A stretch of 64,000 nt of DNA from Hyphomicrobiales bacterium (GTDB lineage: Bacteria > Pseudomonadota > Alphaproteobacteria > Rhizobiales > Rhizobiaceae), in NCBI GenBank assembly GCA_900471605.1, contig UCEY01000025.1, positions 248,001 through 312,000 of the forward strand, given 5' to 3'. How positions within the stretch are numbered: position 1 is the first letter of the stretch; every line of letters begins with the position of its first letter. The notes beneath the pieces are model-generated. The model saw only the letters and a program-made list of their open reading frames with translations. It had not been told where the DNA came from and did no database searches. Below are positions 45,042 through 53,412 of this stretch, in pieces. Made by a program: the position numbers and the translations under genes.

Positions 45042-46136
45042 ATGAGCACGAAACCGATCCTAATTGCACTCGCCCTGGCGGTGAGCGTCCTCAACCCCGT
45101 TTCATCTGGCGCAACGCAGGACAAGGCGGCGGCGCTGACCGTCAGCCTCGCAAAGCCGGCCGAACGCGTCTGGCCTCGCACCATTCCCGCAAGCGGCTGG
45201 TTGAAACCCTGGCACGAAGCCGTCGTCGCCGCGGAAGTCGGCGGCATTCGTGTCACCGACGTCCTTGTCGATATCGGATCGGTCGTGTCGAAGGGACAGC
45301 CATTGGTGCGTTTTGCAAATGAAAGCGTCGAGGCTGAATTGCGCAAGGAAGAGGCTTTGCTCGCGAGCGCCCGCGCTGATCTTGCCAAGGCAAAGGCAAA
45401 CGCCGATCGAGCCCGCAGGGTGCAGCCGAGCGGCGCTCTCTCCGACGAGAAAGTCAACGAATACGTGATCGCCGAGGAAACCGCGCTCGCAGCGCTCGAT
45501 TCCGCCGAGGCTTCGGTGCAAAGCACGAGGATTAAACTCAGCCAGACGGTGGTCGTCGCCGCGGACGATGGGGTGATCACTTCCCGCACCGCCCAGCTGG
45601 GTGCAGTCGTCGCCTCCGGTGCCGAACTGTTCCGTCTCGTGCGTCAGCAGCGCGTGGAGTGGCAGGCGGAGATTCCCGCGCGGTATCTGCCGCTTGTTAC
45701 AGAAGGCCTGACCGCGGCGGTCGACGGTCCCGAAGGCCGCCCGCTTAAGGGGAAAGTCCGGCTCGTCGGACCGACCGTGAGTACGGACACCGGACGCGCA
45801 CTCGTTTACGTCGCCCTTCCCGCAGGAACGAAGTCGCCCGTCGGCCTCTATGTCACGGGCAGGATCGAGCTCGAGAGTACCGTCGCCCTGACCGTACCGG
45901 AATCGGCGCTCGTCATGCGGGATGGCCTGAGCTACGTCTTTACCGTGCGTGCGGATAGTCGCGTTGAGCGGGTTCGGGTCGAGACGGGCCGCCGCAACGG
46001 GCGAGAGGTCGAAATCGTTTCGGGCCTTGCCGGCGTGACCGGCGTCGTCGCGAATGGCAGCGCGTTCCTCTCCGACAAAGCCCTTGTGAGACTGGAAGGC
46101 GCAGCGCTCGCCCAGGCAGGCGGAGCGGCAAAATGA
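45042..46136 (+). CDS. RND efflux periplasmic adaptor subunit
   Basis: The 364-residue membrane fusion protein has an N-terminal signal (about 1-24), split lipoyl/barrel-sandwich halves (AEVGGIRVTDVLVDIGSVVS and VAADDGVITSRTAQLGAVVA), a helical hairpin between them (about 98-160, Ala/Glu-rich), a beta-barrel domain and a membrane-proximal domain. There is no lipobox Cys, so it is probably anchored by an uncleaved signal or is free in the periplasm. AGGGAC lies upstream of the ATG. It overlaps the RND gene by ATGA. No outer-membrane factor gene is adjacent. Confidence 0.92.
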   Translation: MSTKPILIALALAVSVLNPVSSGATQDKAAALTVSLAKPAERVWPRTIPASGWLKPWHEAVVAAEVGGIRVTDVLVDIGSVVSKGQPLVRFANESVEAELRKEEALLASARADLAKAKANADRARRVQPSGALSDEKVNEYVIAEETALAALDSAEASVQSTRIKLSQTVVVAADDGVITSRTAQLGAVVASGAELFRLVRQQRVEWQAEIPARYLPLVTEGLTAAVDGPEGRPLKGKVRLVGPTVSTDTGRALVYVALPAGTKSPVGLYVTGRIELESTVALTVPESALVMRDGLSYVFTVRADSRVERVRVETGRRNGREVEIVSGLAGVTGVVANGSAFLSDKALVRLEGAALAQAGGAAK

Positions 46137-49100
46137 ATATTTCTGCCTGGTCAATCCGCAATCCCGTCCCCTCCATCCTGCTCTTCATCCTGCTCACCGT
46201 CGGTGGAATTCTCGCGTTCGACCGCCTGTCGGTCCAGAATTTCCCTGACATGGACCTGCCGACCATCCGGATCGATGCCACCCTCGAAGGTGCCGCGCCA
46301 AGCCAGCTTGAGACGGAGGTGGCCCGCAGGATCGAGGACAGACTGGCTTCTTTGAGCCTGCTCGATCACATCACGACGACGATCAGGGACGGCTCGGTGT
46401 CGATGAGCGTCTCCTTCGAGCTGGAAAAAGACGGCGCAGAAGCGCTGAACGAAGTGCGCAACGCGGTCGATGGCGCGAGCGGCGATCTTCCGCCGGAGAT
46501 GCAGCGGCCGAGCGTCACGCGATCGACGGTCGAGGAATCGGCGCTGATAACCTACGCCATCCGGTCCGACCATATGGACGAAACGGAGCTCTCCTGGTTC
46601 GTCGATAACGATATGACGAAAGCGCTGCTTTCCGTATCGGGCGTCGGCGAGGTTAGCCGTGTTGGCGGTGTCGATCGCGAGGTGCATGTCGATCTCGATC
46701 CGCAGTTGATCAACTCGTTGAACCTCAGTGCAGGATCGGTATCTTCTCTTTTGAAGGCCGTGCAGTCCGACTCTTCCGGAGGACGGGGCGAGATCGGAGG
46801 CAGCAGGCAGGCGATCCGGACGCTGGGAGCCGTATCCTCCGTGGAGGAACTGAAGCATACGGCTATCCCGCTTCCCGACGGGGCCGTAATGCGGCTGGAG
46901 GAGATTGCTACGGTCAGCGACAGCTTCGCCGACCGCACCTCGATGGCCTATGTCGATGGCGAGCGGGTCGTCGCCGTGCAGGTCAAGCGTTCGAACGGAT
47001 TCTCGGATCTCGGCGTCGCGGCAGGTCTCGAAGATGCGGTCAAGAATTTCGCCGCGGCCTATCCCGAGATCGAAATCGTCAAGGCGTACAGCACGACTGG
47101 TCCGATCGAAGACAACTATGCCGGGTCGATGCACCTTCTCTACGAAGGCGCCATCCTTGCGGTTGTCGTCGTGTTGCTGTTTCTGCGTGACTGGCAGGCG
47201 ACTTTCCTTGCCGCGATCGCGCTGCCGATGTCGGTGATCCCGACCTTTCTGGTCATGTACATGCTGGATTTCAGCCTGAACACCGTGACGTTGCTCGCAT
47301 TGTCCCTTGTCGTCGGAATTCTCGTCGACGACGCCATCGTCGAGATCGAGAACATCGCCCGCCATCTGCAGATGGGAAAAACGCCGATGCAGGCCGCGCT
47401 CGAGGCAGCGGACGAGATCGGCCTCGCCGTCGTGGCAACAACGCTCACGCTGGTGGCGGTCTTCCTGCCCACCGCGTTCATGAGCGGCATTGCCGGCCTG
47501 ATCTTCCGGCAGTTTGGCATAACCGCTGCGGTCGCCGTCCTCGCATCCCTCCTCGTCGCGCGACTTCTGACCCCGATGATGGCCGCCTACATGATGAAAC
47601 GCCACCCGGCAGAGCCGAAGGACGGGATAGTCATGCGTGCCTATCTCGCGCTTGCAGGAACATGTCTTCGCCATCGGACGCTGACGATGATCGGCGTTTG
47701 CCTTTTCCTCGGGCTTTCGCTGTCCATCGTTCCGATGCTGAGCGCCGCCTTTCTCCCGCCATCCGACGACGGGCAGGCCCAGGTCAAACTGACGCTTCCG
47801 CCCGGAAGCACAATCGAGGACACGAATGCTGCCACGCGCCGAGCGATCGAAATCGTCTCGGACCTTCCGGATGTCACCCAGGTCTTCTCCGTCGTTGGAA
47901 GCTTTTCGACAGGTGCGGGAGGTCCGGATGATGCCGCTGCAGCAAAGTCCGGGACGACGGTCGCCTCCCTCGTTGTCGATCTGAAGAAACTCGGCGACCG
48001 TGACCGCAAGCAGTCCCAAATCGAGAACGACATCCGCCAAGCTCTCGCCGTTCTTCCCGGCCTGAGGGTGGAGGTCGGATCCGGCGGCAACGGCACGACC
48101 CTTCAGCTCTCGCTGATCAGCGATGACACCGCGGCCCTGGACCGGGCAGCGCTCGCTCTCGAGGAACAATTGCGGACCCTGCGAGGCATCGGGGCGGTGA
48201 CGTCCAATGCGTCCCTGCAGGCACCCGAAGTACAGATCGTCCCGGATCGCGACCGAGCGGCGGCGCTCGGGGTAACTCCAGAAGCCATGGCCCAGGCGGT
48301 CAGGGTTGCCACGAATGGCGACTACGCCCTTTCGCTTGCCAAGCTCAATCTCCCTCAACGGCAGATACCCATCCGCGTACGGCTCGATCCCGAATACAGA
48401 GCCTCATTGGAGGACATCGCGAATGTCCGCGTTTCCGGCGCAAGAGGAAGCGTCGCCCTCGGATCGGTCGCGGAAATCCGGATGGGCGGAGGACCGGCCG
48501 AAATCAGCCGTATCGACCGTTCGCGCAACATCATGCTGGCCGTTGAACTCAACGGGCGAATACTTGGCGAGGTGTTCAGCGAGGTACAGGCACTGCCGGC
48601 CGCGAAAAACCTCCCACCCAATATCAGGCTCATCCAGCAGGGGGAACTGGAGCAGACCGCCGACCTTTTCGGTGGGTTCGCGATCGCCATGGGGATCGGT
48701 GTCTTCTGCATCTATGCGGTTCTGGTCCTGCTGTTCCACGACTTTCTCCAGCCGATCACGATCCTCATGGCGCTTCCCTTATCGCTGGGGGGAGCCCTGC
48801 TCCCTCTTGTCCTGACCGGGACCAGCTTCTCCATGCCCGTCGTCATCGGCCTTCTCATGCTGATGGGCGTGGTGACGAAGAACTCGATTCTCCTGGTTGA
48901 ATATGCCATCGCCTCGCGACGTGCCGGGTTTTCGCGGTTCGACGCGCTCATGGACGCCTGCCACAAGCGTGCACGTCCGATCGTGATGACCACCATTGCC
49001 ATGGGCTGCGGCATGCTGCCCGTCGCCCTTGCGCTGAGCGGGGGCGATCCGAGCTTCCGTCAGCCGATGGCCATCGTCGTCATCGGCGGGTTGCTGACCT

Positions 49101-49222
49101 CGACGGTCCTCAGCCTCGTCGTCATCCCGGTCATATTTACCTTGGTCGACGACTTCCTCGATCTCCTGCTGCGCATCGGCAAAGCGAGATCATCAACGCT
49201 CACGCGCCGCAACACCACTTAA
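46133..49222 (+). CDS. RND efflux transporter, HAE-1 type
   Basis: The 1029-residue inner-membrane pump shows the RND plan: helix 1 at about 10-28, a large periplasmic domain, helices 2-6, a second periplasmic domain and helices 8-12. Proton-relay residues are present: adjacent Asp residues near 400 in VGILVDDAIVEIEN and a Lys near 914 in GVVTKNSILLVEY. It should export hydrophobic toxic compounds with its adaptor and a distant TolC-type channel. The gene overlaps the adaptor by ATGA. The linked two-component system is the likely regulator. Confidence 0.95.
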   Translation: MNISAWSIRNPVPSILLFILLTVGGILAFDRLSVQNFPDMDLPTIRIDATLEGAAPSQLETEVARRIEDRLASLSLLDHITTTIRDGSVSMSVSFELEKDGAEALNEVRNAVDGASGDLPPEMQRPSVTRSTVEESALITYAIRSDHMDETELSWFVDNDMTKALLSVSGVGEVSRVGGVDREVHVDLDPQLINSLNLSAGSVSSLLKAVQSDSSGGRGEIGGSRQAIRTLGAVSSVEELKHTAIPLPDGAVMRLEEIATVSDSFADRTSMAYVDGERVVAVQVKRSNGFSDLGVAAGLEDAVKNFAAAYPEIEIVKAYSTTGPIEDNYAGSMHLLYEGAILAVVVVLLFLRDWQATFLAAIALPMSVIPTFLVMYMLDFSLNTVTLLALSLVVGILVDDAIVEIENIARHLQMGKTPMQAALEAADEIGLAVVATTLTLVAVFLPTAFMSGIAGLIFRQFGITAAVAVLASLLVARLLTPMMAAYMMKRHPAEPKDGIVMRAYLALAGTCLRHRTLTMIGVCLFLGLSLSIVPMLSAAFLPPSDDGQAQVKLTLPPGSTIEDTNAATRRAIEIVSDLPDVTQVFSVVGSFSTGAGGPDDAAAAKSGTTVASLVVDLKKLGDRDRKQSQIENDIRQALAVLPGLRVEVGSGGNGTTLQLSLISDDTAALDRAALALEEQLRTLRGIGAVTSNASLQAPEVQIVPDRDRAAALGVTPEAMAQAVRVATNGDYALSLAKLNLPQRQIPIRVRLDPEYRASLEDIANVRVSGARGSVALGSVAEIRMGGGPAEISRIDRSRNIMLAVELNGRILGEVFSEVQALPAAKNLPPNIRLIQQGELEQTADLFGGFAIAMGIGVFCIYAVLVLLFHDFLQPITILMALPLSLGGALLPLVLTGTSFSMPVVIGLLMLMGVVTKNSILLVEYAIASRRAGFSRFDALMDACHKRARPIVMTTIAMGCGMLPVALALSGGDPSFRQPMAIVVIGGLLTSTVLSLVVIPVIFTLVDDFLDLLLRIGKARSSTLTRRNTT

Positions 49223-49258
49223 CAACAATAAACACCGCTTCACACGCCGACCGTCTAG

Positions 49259-49285
49259 TTCTCCTGACTGATTTTTTCAGGAGAA
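49259..49285 (+). promoter_or_regulatory. Hairpin that sequesters the glycosyltransferase ribosome binding site
   Basis: TTCTCCTGA (49259-49267) pairs perfectly with TCAGGAGAA (49277-49285) over 9 bp with a 9-base T-rich loop. The right arm contains AGGAG, the ribosome site of the glycosyltransferase gene starting at 49291, 7 bases downstream. The stem would hide the site. It may be a thermosensor-like or ligand-controlled element, or a terminator of the RND operon, because a T-run lies in its loop. Confidence 0.6.
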
Positions 49286-49290
49286 TTCCA

Positions 49291-50226
49291 ATGGTCACGA
49301 TCGTCTGCATGAAATGGGGAGGCGAGTTCACCGCGCGGCACGTGAACGCCCTTTACGCCGGCGTGGTGCGCAACATGGAGGAAACATTCGACTTCGTCTG
49401 CTTGACGGATGACGGGAAGGACCTCGCTCCCGGCATCGTGGTGCGCCCGATCCCCGATTGCGGCCTGCCCGAACGCGCGTGGCGGCGCGGATGCTGGCCG
49501 AAACTCGGCGTCTTTGCCCGGGACCTCTTCCCCTTCGCAGATGTCGTGCTGTTTCTGGATCTGGATGTGATGGTGCAACACTCGCTGGCGCCTTTCATCG
49601 ATCTGGTACGTCAGCGCCGCCATCTCGTCATCCAGCGGGAATGGAACCCCGATCTTTGGGGATTGTTGCCGCAGCCGCTCAGGCCGGATCGGGGCGCCCA
49701 GTCGTCCGTGTTCGGCTTCTGCCCCGGGACGATCGAGGACATCTATGGCGACTTCGCCAGGGACCCGCTCGCGGTCATCGAGACCTTCAGGAACGACCAG
49801 ACCTACCTGACACATCGGGTGAAGCAAAGGAGTTACTGGCCGGCCGGGTTCTGCGTCAGCTTCAAGAGAAGCTGCACCAAATATTTCCCGATCAACCTTT
49901 TGCTGCCGACCATCCGCCAGCCGAGGAAAGCGAGGATCATCGTCTTTCACGGCAAGCCTCGTCCCTGGGAAACCCTGGTTGAAAAGGGGCAGCGCTGGGG
50001 CTCCCGCAGGCGCTTCGGCATCGGCCCCGTGCCATGGATCACGCGGTATTTCAGCCAGGCTGACGTGATGCTCTCGATCATCCAGACGGGCCCGAGCAAC
50101 GAAGACCGGGTGAAGGGCTTTACGAACCTTAGACCGGTGACTGCGGGCAACCAACGGCACTCCACCGCTGCGCCCGGCAGCCCTCCACTGTTTGCGGACC
50201 CTCCGGTCGGCGATGCGCGGAACTGA
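49291..50226 (+). CDS. Putative glycosyltransferase with DxD motif
   Basis: This 311-residue protein has no signal peptide or membrane helix. An N-terminal Rossmann-like part (VTIVCMKWGGEFTARHVNAL) leads to a metal-binding DLD motif at D90-D92 in VLFLDLDVMV, then SVFGFCPGT and WPAGFCVSFK, and IIVFHGKPRPWE. The order resembles GT-A (GT8-like) glycosyltransferases that use a nucleotide sugar and Mn2+. The C-terminal 40 residues are polar and disordered-looking. Its ribosome site lies in a perfect hairpin. A small unknown gene follows 4 bp later. Acceptor unknown; a surface polysaccharide is a reasonable guess. Confidence 0.72.
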   Translation: MVTIVCMKWGGEFTARHVNALYAGVVRNMEETFDFVCLTDDGKDLAPGIVVRPIPDCGLPERAWRRGCWPKLGVFARDLFPFADVVLFLDLDVMVQHSLAPFIDLVRQRRHLVIQREWNPDLWGLLPQPLRPDRGAQSSVFGFCPGTIEDIYGDFARDPLAVIETFRNDQTYLTHRVKQRSYWPAGFCVSFKRSCTKYFPINLLLPTIRQPRKARIIVFHGKPRPWETLVEKGQRWGSRRRFGIGPVPWITRYFSQADVMLSIIQTGPSNEDRVKGFTNLRPVTAGNQRHSTAAPGSPPLFADPPVGDARN

Positions 50227-50230
50227 AATC

Positions 50231-50578
50231 ATGGAGGCTAAAAGCCCGCACGCTCGCCCCGTCCCGCGTATCCTTCTCTACATTCCCTACACCAAGTTCG
50301 CTTCGAAACTCGCCGAGACACTCGCCGAACACGCCTTCGCCGTGGCAACCTCGGCCGACCGAAGCCAATTGGCAGCAGCACTCGGGTCTGACCGATACGA
50401 CGCAATCGTCACCGGCACAGCGCATGTGGGTGAGGTCAGGGCGATATCGATAAACCCGATCATCAACTACGAGGTGTTCGTCCACAAGCATCCCATGGAC
50501 CCCGAAATGCCGGACGGAAATCGAAGTTACTTTGACGTCGACGATTTCATCAGTCGCATCCGCTTCCATGTCAGATGA
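50231..50578 (+). CDS. Small protein of unknown function coupled to the glycosyltransferase
   Basis: I do not recognise this 115-residue protein. The start at 50231 lies 4 bp after the glycosyltransferase stop, suggesting coupled translation. Its beta-alpha alternation (RILLYIPYTKFASKLAETLA, then SDRYDAIVTG, then EVFVHKHP) resembles a receiver-like or flavodoxin-like small fold, but the phospho-acceptor pattern is absent. It ends with FDVDDFISRIRFHVR. It may be a partner of the glycosyltransferase. Confidence 0.55.
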   Translation: MEAKSPHARPVPRILLYIPYTKFASKLAETLAEHAFAVATSADRSQLAAALGSDRYDAIVTGTAHVGEVRAISINPIINYEVFVHKHPMDPEMPDGNRSYFDVDDFISRIRFHVR

Positions 50579-50847
50579 ACGGTTTTGCCGTCAGGAAAGC
50601 GGTTGGGTTTCACGCAACAAGGCCTGAGGATAATCGGTCAAAGGCAATTTTCATCACCTTGAACGGTGCGCTCCAAACTGGACGAGAGCTTTCGAGGCCG
50701 CAGCATCGACCTCTTCCGAGATGCGCGAGCGCGCCTGGGTTCGTCAAGCGTCGCCGGATCAAACAGTTCCTTTGCTCCCGCCCGCTTGTACAAGAGGCCC
50801 GGGCCGGCCTAACGTCAGCTCGAATCCATGCAGACGAGGGATGCTCC

Positions 50848-51747
50848 GTGACTCCGTCCAAATCGACAGCCCAGCAACGGCCGCGCTCCCTCGAAGCGCG
50901 GATCTACGCGATCTATTCCTCGCTCTCGCCCGCCGAAAAGCGGCTTGCCGACATCCTGCTGCAATACCAGATGGACCTGCCGAGCTACACGGCCGGTGAG
51001 CTTGCGGAAAAGGCGCAGGTGTCGAAAGCGACCGCGGCACGGCTGATCCGCTCGCTCGGTTATGCGACCTATCCCGATGCCAAGCGGCAGATCCGGGCCG
51101 ACCAGCACTGGGGCTCGCCGCGGGCCGGCCTGGAAGACCCCGATCGCGCGCCGTCAGGCAAGGTCTCGCTGAGCAGCACCGTCCAGATGGACATCGACAA
51201 TATCCGGACCACCGCCGAAAGCCTGTCCGAAACCGCGCTTCATGAGGTCAGCCAGGCGATCGTCGGCGCCCGCCGGCTGTGGATCATGGGGCTTCGCAGC
51301 GGTTACGGCCTGGCACTTCAGGCCGCCCATTATTTCACGCTGATGAAGAACGACGTGCAGGTCATCCCCGTCGGCGGGGGAAGCTACTCCCACGAGATCG
51401 CCTCGATCGCCAAGGGCGACGTGGTGCTCGTCATCGCATTCCGGCGGCGCCCCAGACTGTTGCCGACGATCATCAAGGAGGCGCGCGCAGCGGGCGCGAT
51501 AACGGTGCTGATCACCGATCTCAGCGCCGCGGCGAGCGCCAAGGCCGCCAACCATGTGCTACGCTGCCGCTGCCAGTCGCCCTCGCCCTTCAATTCGTTC
51601 GTCGCTGCCGTCACCATCATCAACTATCTGGCCTGGAGCGTGTCGACGGCGATGGGGGAGGAAAGCCTCGCCCGGTTCGAAAAGATCGACAGGCTGGTGA
51701 AGCTGCTCGACGACGTATCGACCCCTCAGACCAATATCGGCCGATAG
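50848..51747 (+). CDS. RpiR/MurR-family regulator with SIS domain
   Basis: The 299-residue regulator has an N-terminal HTH_6 domain (about 12-85: RIYAIYSSLSPAEKRLADIL, then ELAEKAQVSKATAARLIRSL) and a C-terminal SIS sugar-phosphate binding domain (about 125-270) with LWIMGLRSGYGLALQAAHYF. The start is a GTG at 50848 with GAGGG upstream; the frame upstream of it is open but not family-like. It ends 8 bp from the convergent racemase gene and probably regulates the importer operon at 51755-59128. RpiR proteins often bind sites like the near-palindrome at 59160. Confidence 0.88.
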   Translation: MTPSKSTAQQRPRSLEARIYAIYSSLSPAEKRLADILLQYQMDLPSYTAGELAEKAQVSKATAARLIRSLGYATYPDAKRQIRADQHWGSPRAGLEDPDRAPSGKVSLSSTVQMDIDNIRTTAESLSETALHEVSQAIVGARRLWIMGLRSGYGLALQAAHYFTLMKNDVQVIPVGGGSYSHEIASIAKGDVVLVIAFRRRPRLLPTIIKEARAAGAITVLITDLSAAASAKAANHVLRCRCQSPSPFNSFVAAVTIINYLAWSVSTAMGEESLARFEKIDRLVKLLDDVSTPQTNIGR

Positions 51748-51754
51748 CTGCGGG

Positions 51755-52471
51755 TCAGGAAAATTTCTCGAGCACGTGCAGACGCGTCGGCGGTGCCCAG
51801 ACGCCGGACTTGGAAGTGGTCAACCCGCACCTAACCAGAGTTTCGGCAAGACCGACGGCCGCCGATACGCCATCGACCACCGGAATGCCGTGCGTGCGCT
51901 GCAGGTCGAGCGCAAATTCCGCCATGCCGGCGCAGCCGAGCGAAACGCCCTCGGCCCCCATGACCAGCCCCTGGCGGATGAAGTCCGAGATGCGCTCGAA
52001 CGCGCCGCTTTGCGGATTTTCCAGCTCGAGCACCGGAATGTCGGTCGCAAAGACCCGGCGGCAGCGATGGCCGAAACCGTAGCGGTGGATATTGTCCTCG
52101 ATGACCGGCGCGGAGCGGGAAAGCGTCGTCACCACGCAGAAGCTGTGCGCCACGAGGCTGACGGCGTGGAACGAGGCCTCGCCTATCCCGATCACCGGCC
52201 TGGTCGCAATCGCCCTTGCGGCATCCAGCCCGGTATCGTCAAAACACGCGATGATATGGGCGTCGGCGCCGTCGCGTTCGGCGGCGGCGATTTCCTTGAG
52301 GAGGCCAGGCACCGATAATGCTCCGTCAAAGGGACCTTCGATCGCTTCCGGACCGGTTTCCGGCTGTCGGCCGATGATTTCGGTATCACGGCCAGCGACG
52401 GCGCGCGCCGCCGTCGCGATGCGCTGCGTCATCGACGCGGTCGTGTTTGGATTGATGACGGCAATGCGCAT
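51755..52471 (-). CDS. Asp/Glu/hydantoin racemase family protein
   Basis: The 238-residue cytoplasmic protein has two catalytic-type cysteines in paired contexts: C76 in AHIIACFDDTGLDAAR and C180 in GVSLGCAGMAEFA. The start MRIAVINPNTT is typical for hydantoin racemases, which invert 5-substituted hydantoins or related compounds without cofactors. The chosen ATG at 52471 has GAGGAG 11 bases upstream. It is the last gene of the operon starting at 59128, so it probably acts on the imported compound or a derivative. Confidence 0.85.
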   Translation of the reverse strand: MRIAVINPNTTASMTQRIATAARAVAGRDTEIIGRQPETGPEAIEGPFDGALSVPGLLKEIAAAERDGADAHIIACFDDTGLDAARAIATRPVIGIGEASFHAVSLVAHSFCVVTTLSRSAPVIEDNIHRYGFGHRCRRVFATDIPVLELENPQSGAFERISDFIRQGLVMGAEGVSLGCAGMAEFALDLQRTHGIPVVDGVSAAVGLAETLVRCGLTTSKSGVWAPPTRLHVLEKFS

Positions 52472-52501
52472 CGTCTTTGATACTCCTCGGATCAACCTGG
52501 G

Positions 52502-53407
52502 TCAGGCGCCGGCAAAGGCCGCCGTCGGGCGGGTGTCGATGAGATCTCCGTAGGCGATGGGCGCCTTGGTGAGATGACCGTCGGCAATACCCCGCTGCCA
52601 GCGTGCATAGGCATCGGGGTCGATCCGTGGCGTCGTCCACATGCCATTGGCCCGATAGATGTCGGTCAACCTGACGAGCAGGTCCGGCGAAAATTTCGGG
52701 AACGTCCCTGCGAGGAAGTCGCGGTAACCCTTCGCGTCATTTGCCAGGATCCACGCCATGCCGCGACCAAGCGCCCTTGAGAACCGGGCCTGAGTGTCCA
52801 GCCGGACATCGTCGCTCTCGCCCTCGGCATAATAGACGCTCCACGGCACGTTGCCGCCCGTGACGGGGAGTTCGGCCACCACATGGACGTCCGTCTTCGA
52901 TGCGAGCGTGACGGCCGAGGGATAATCGATCACCAGATAATCGCCCATGCCGCCCACGAAGAGATCTGACAACATCTTGCCGTCGAGATCCTGGACGAAA
53001 TTGACCGCCCGCGGATCGACGCCGTTTTCGCGCAGCAAAAGCTTGGTGAAGAGGCCGACGCTGGCACCGTTGCTGCCCTTCATCGAGATCGTCTTGCCGG
53101 GCACGGCCTGCCAGTCGAAATCTCCCCGCTGTTCGCGGCCGAGGATGGCGAGCGGGGCGCGGGCGGCGATCTGCGCGAAAGGCGTGTAGCGCTTGCCACG
53201 ACCATGGAACATCGACGGCACCCAGATGCCGCCCAGCGCGGCGTCGGCCTTGGCGGAACCGATGTCGCTGAGCACGAGGTCCCAGGGAGAAGGAACGCTT
53301 GCGGTGACGCCGAGCCCCTCCTCCTCGAAGAATCCCTGCCAGACGGCGACGTATTCGGGAAGGTAGTTGAGGCTGTGCCCGGTCGCCGAAACGTGGAAAG
53401 TCTGCAT
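52502..53407 (-). CDS. NMT1/THI5-like (SsuA/TauA-fold) binding protein without signal peptide
   Basis: The 301-residue protein resembles the NMT1/ABC-type nitrate-sulfonate-taurine binding fold: LPEYVAVWQGFFEEEGLGVT near 18-37, GKTISMKGSNGASVGLFTKLL, and FVGGMGDYLVIDYPSAVTLA. It starts directly with MQTFHVSATGHSLNYLP and has no signal peptide. A GTG at 53416 overlapping the ATPase stop is possible, but AGGAG is spaced better for the ATG at 53407. The operon already has a sugar-type binding protein. It may therefore be a cytosolic ligand binder or an enzyme of the THI5-like fold; the CCCFC motif of HMP-P synthases is absent. Confidence 0.72.
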   Translation of the reverse strand: MQTFHVSATGHSLNYLPEYVAVWQGFFEEEGLGVTASVPSPWDLVLSDIGSAKADAALGGIWVPSMFHGRGKRYTPFAQIAARAPLAILGREQRGDFDWQAVPGKTISMKGSNGASVGLFTKLLLRENGVDPRAVNFVQDLDGKMLSDLFVGGMGDYLVIDYPSAVTLASKTDVHVVAELPVTGGNVPWSVYYAEGESDDVRLDTQARFSRALGRGMAWILANDAKGYRDFLAGTFPKFSPDLLVRLTDIYRANGMWTTPRIDPDAYARWQRGIADGHLTKAPIAYGDLIDTRPTAAFAGA

Positions 53408-53412
53408 GATGT

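Noticed and set aside
46151..48358. Open frame of 735 codons antisense to the first RND pump
   Set aside because: It is opposite a well-conserved transporter, with composition typical of a shadow frame and no motifs.
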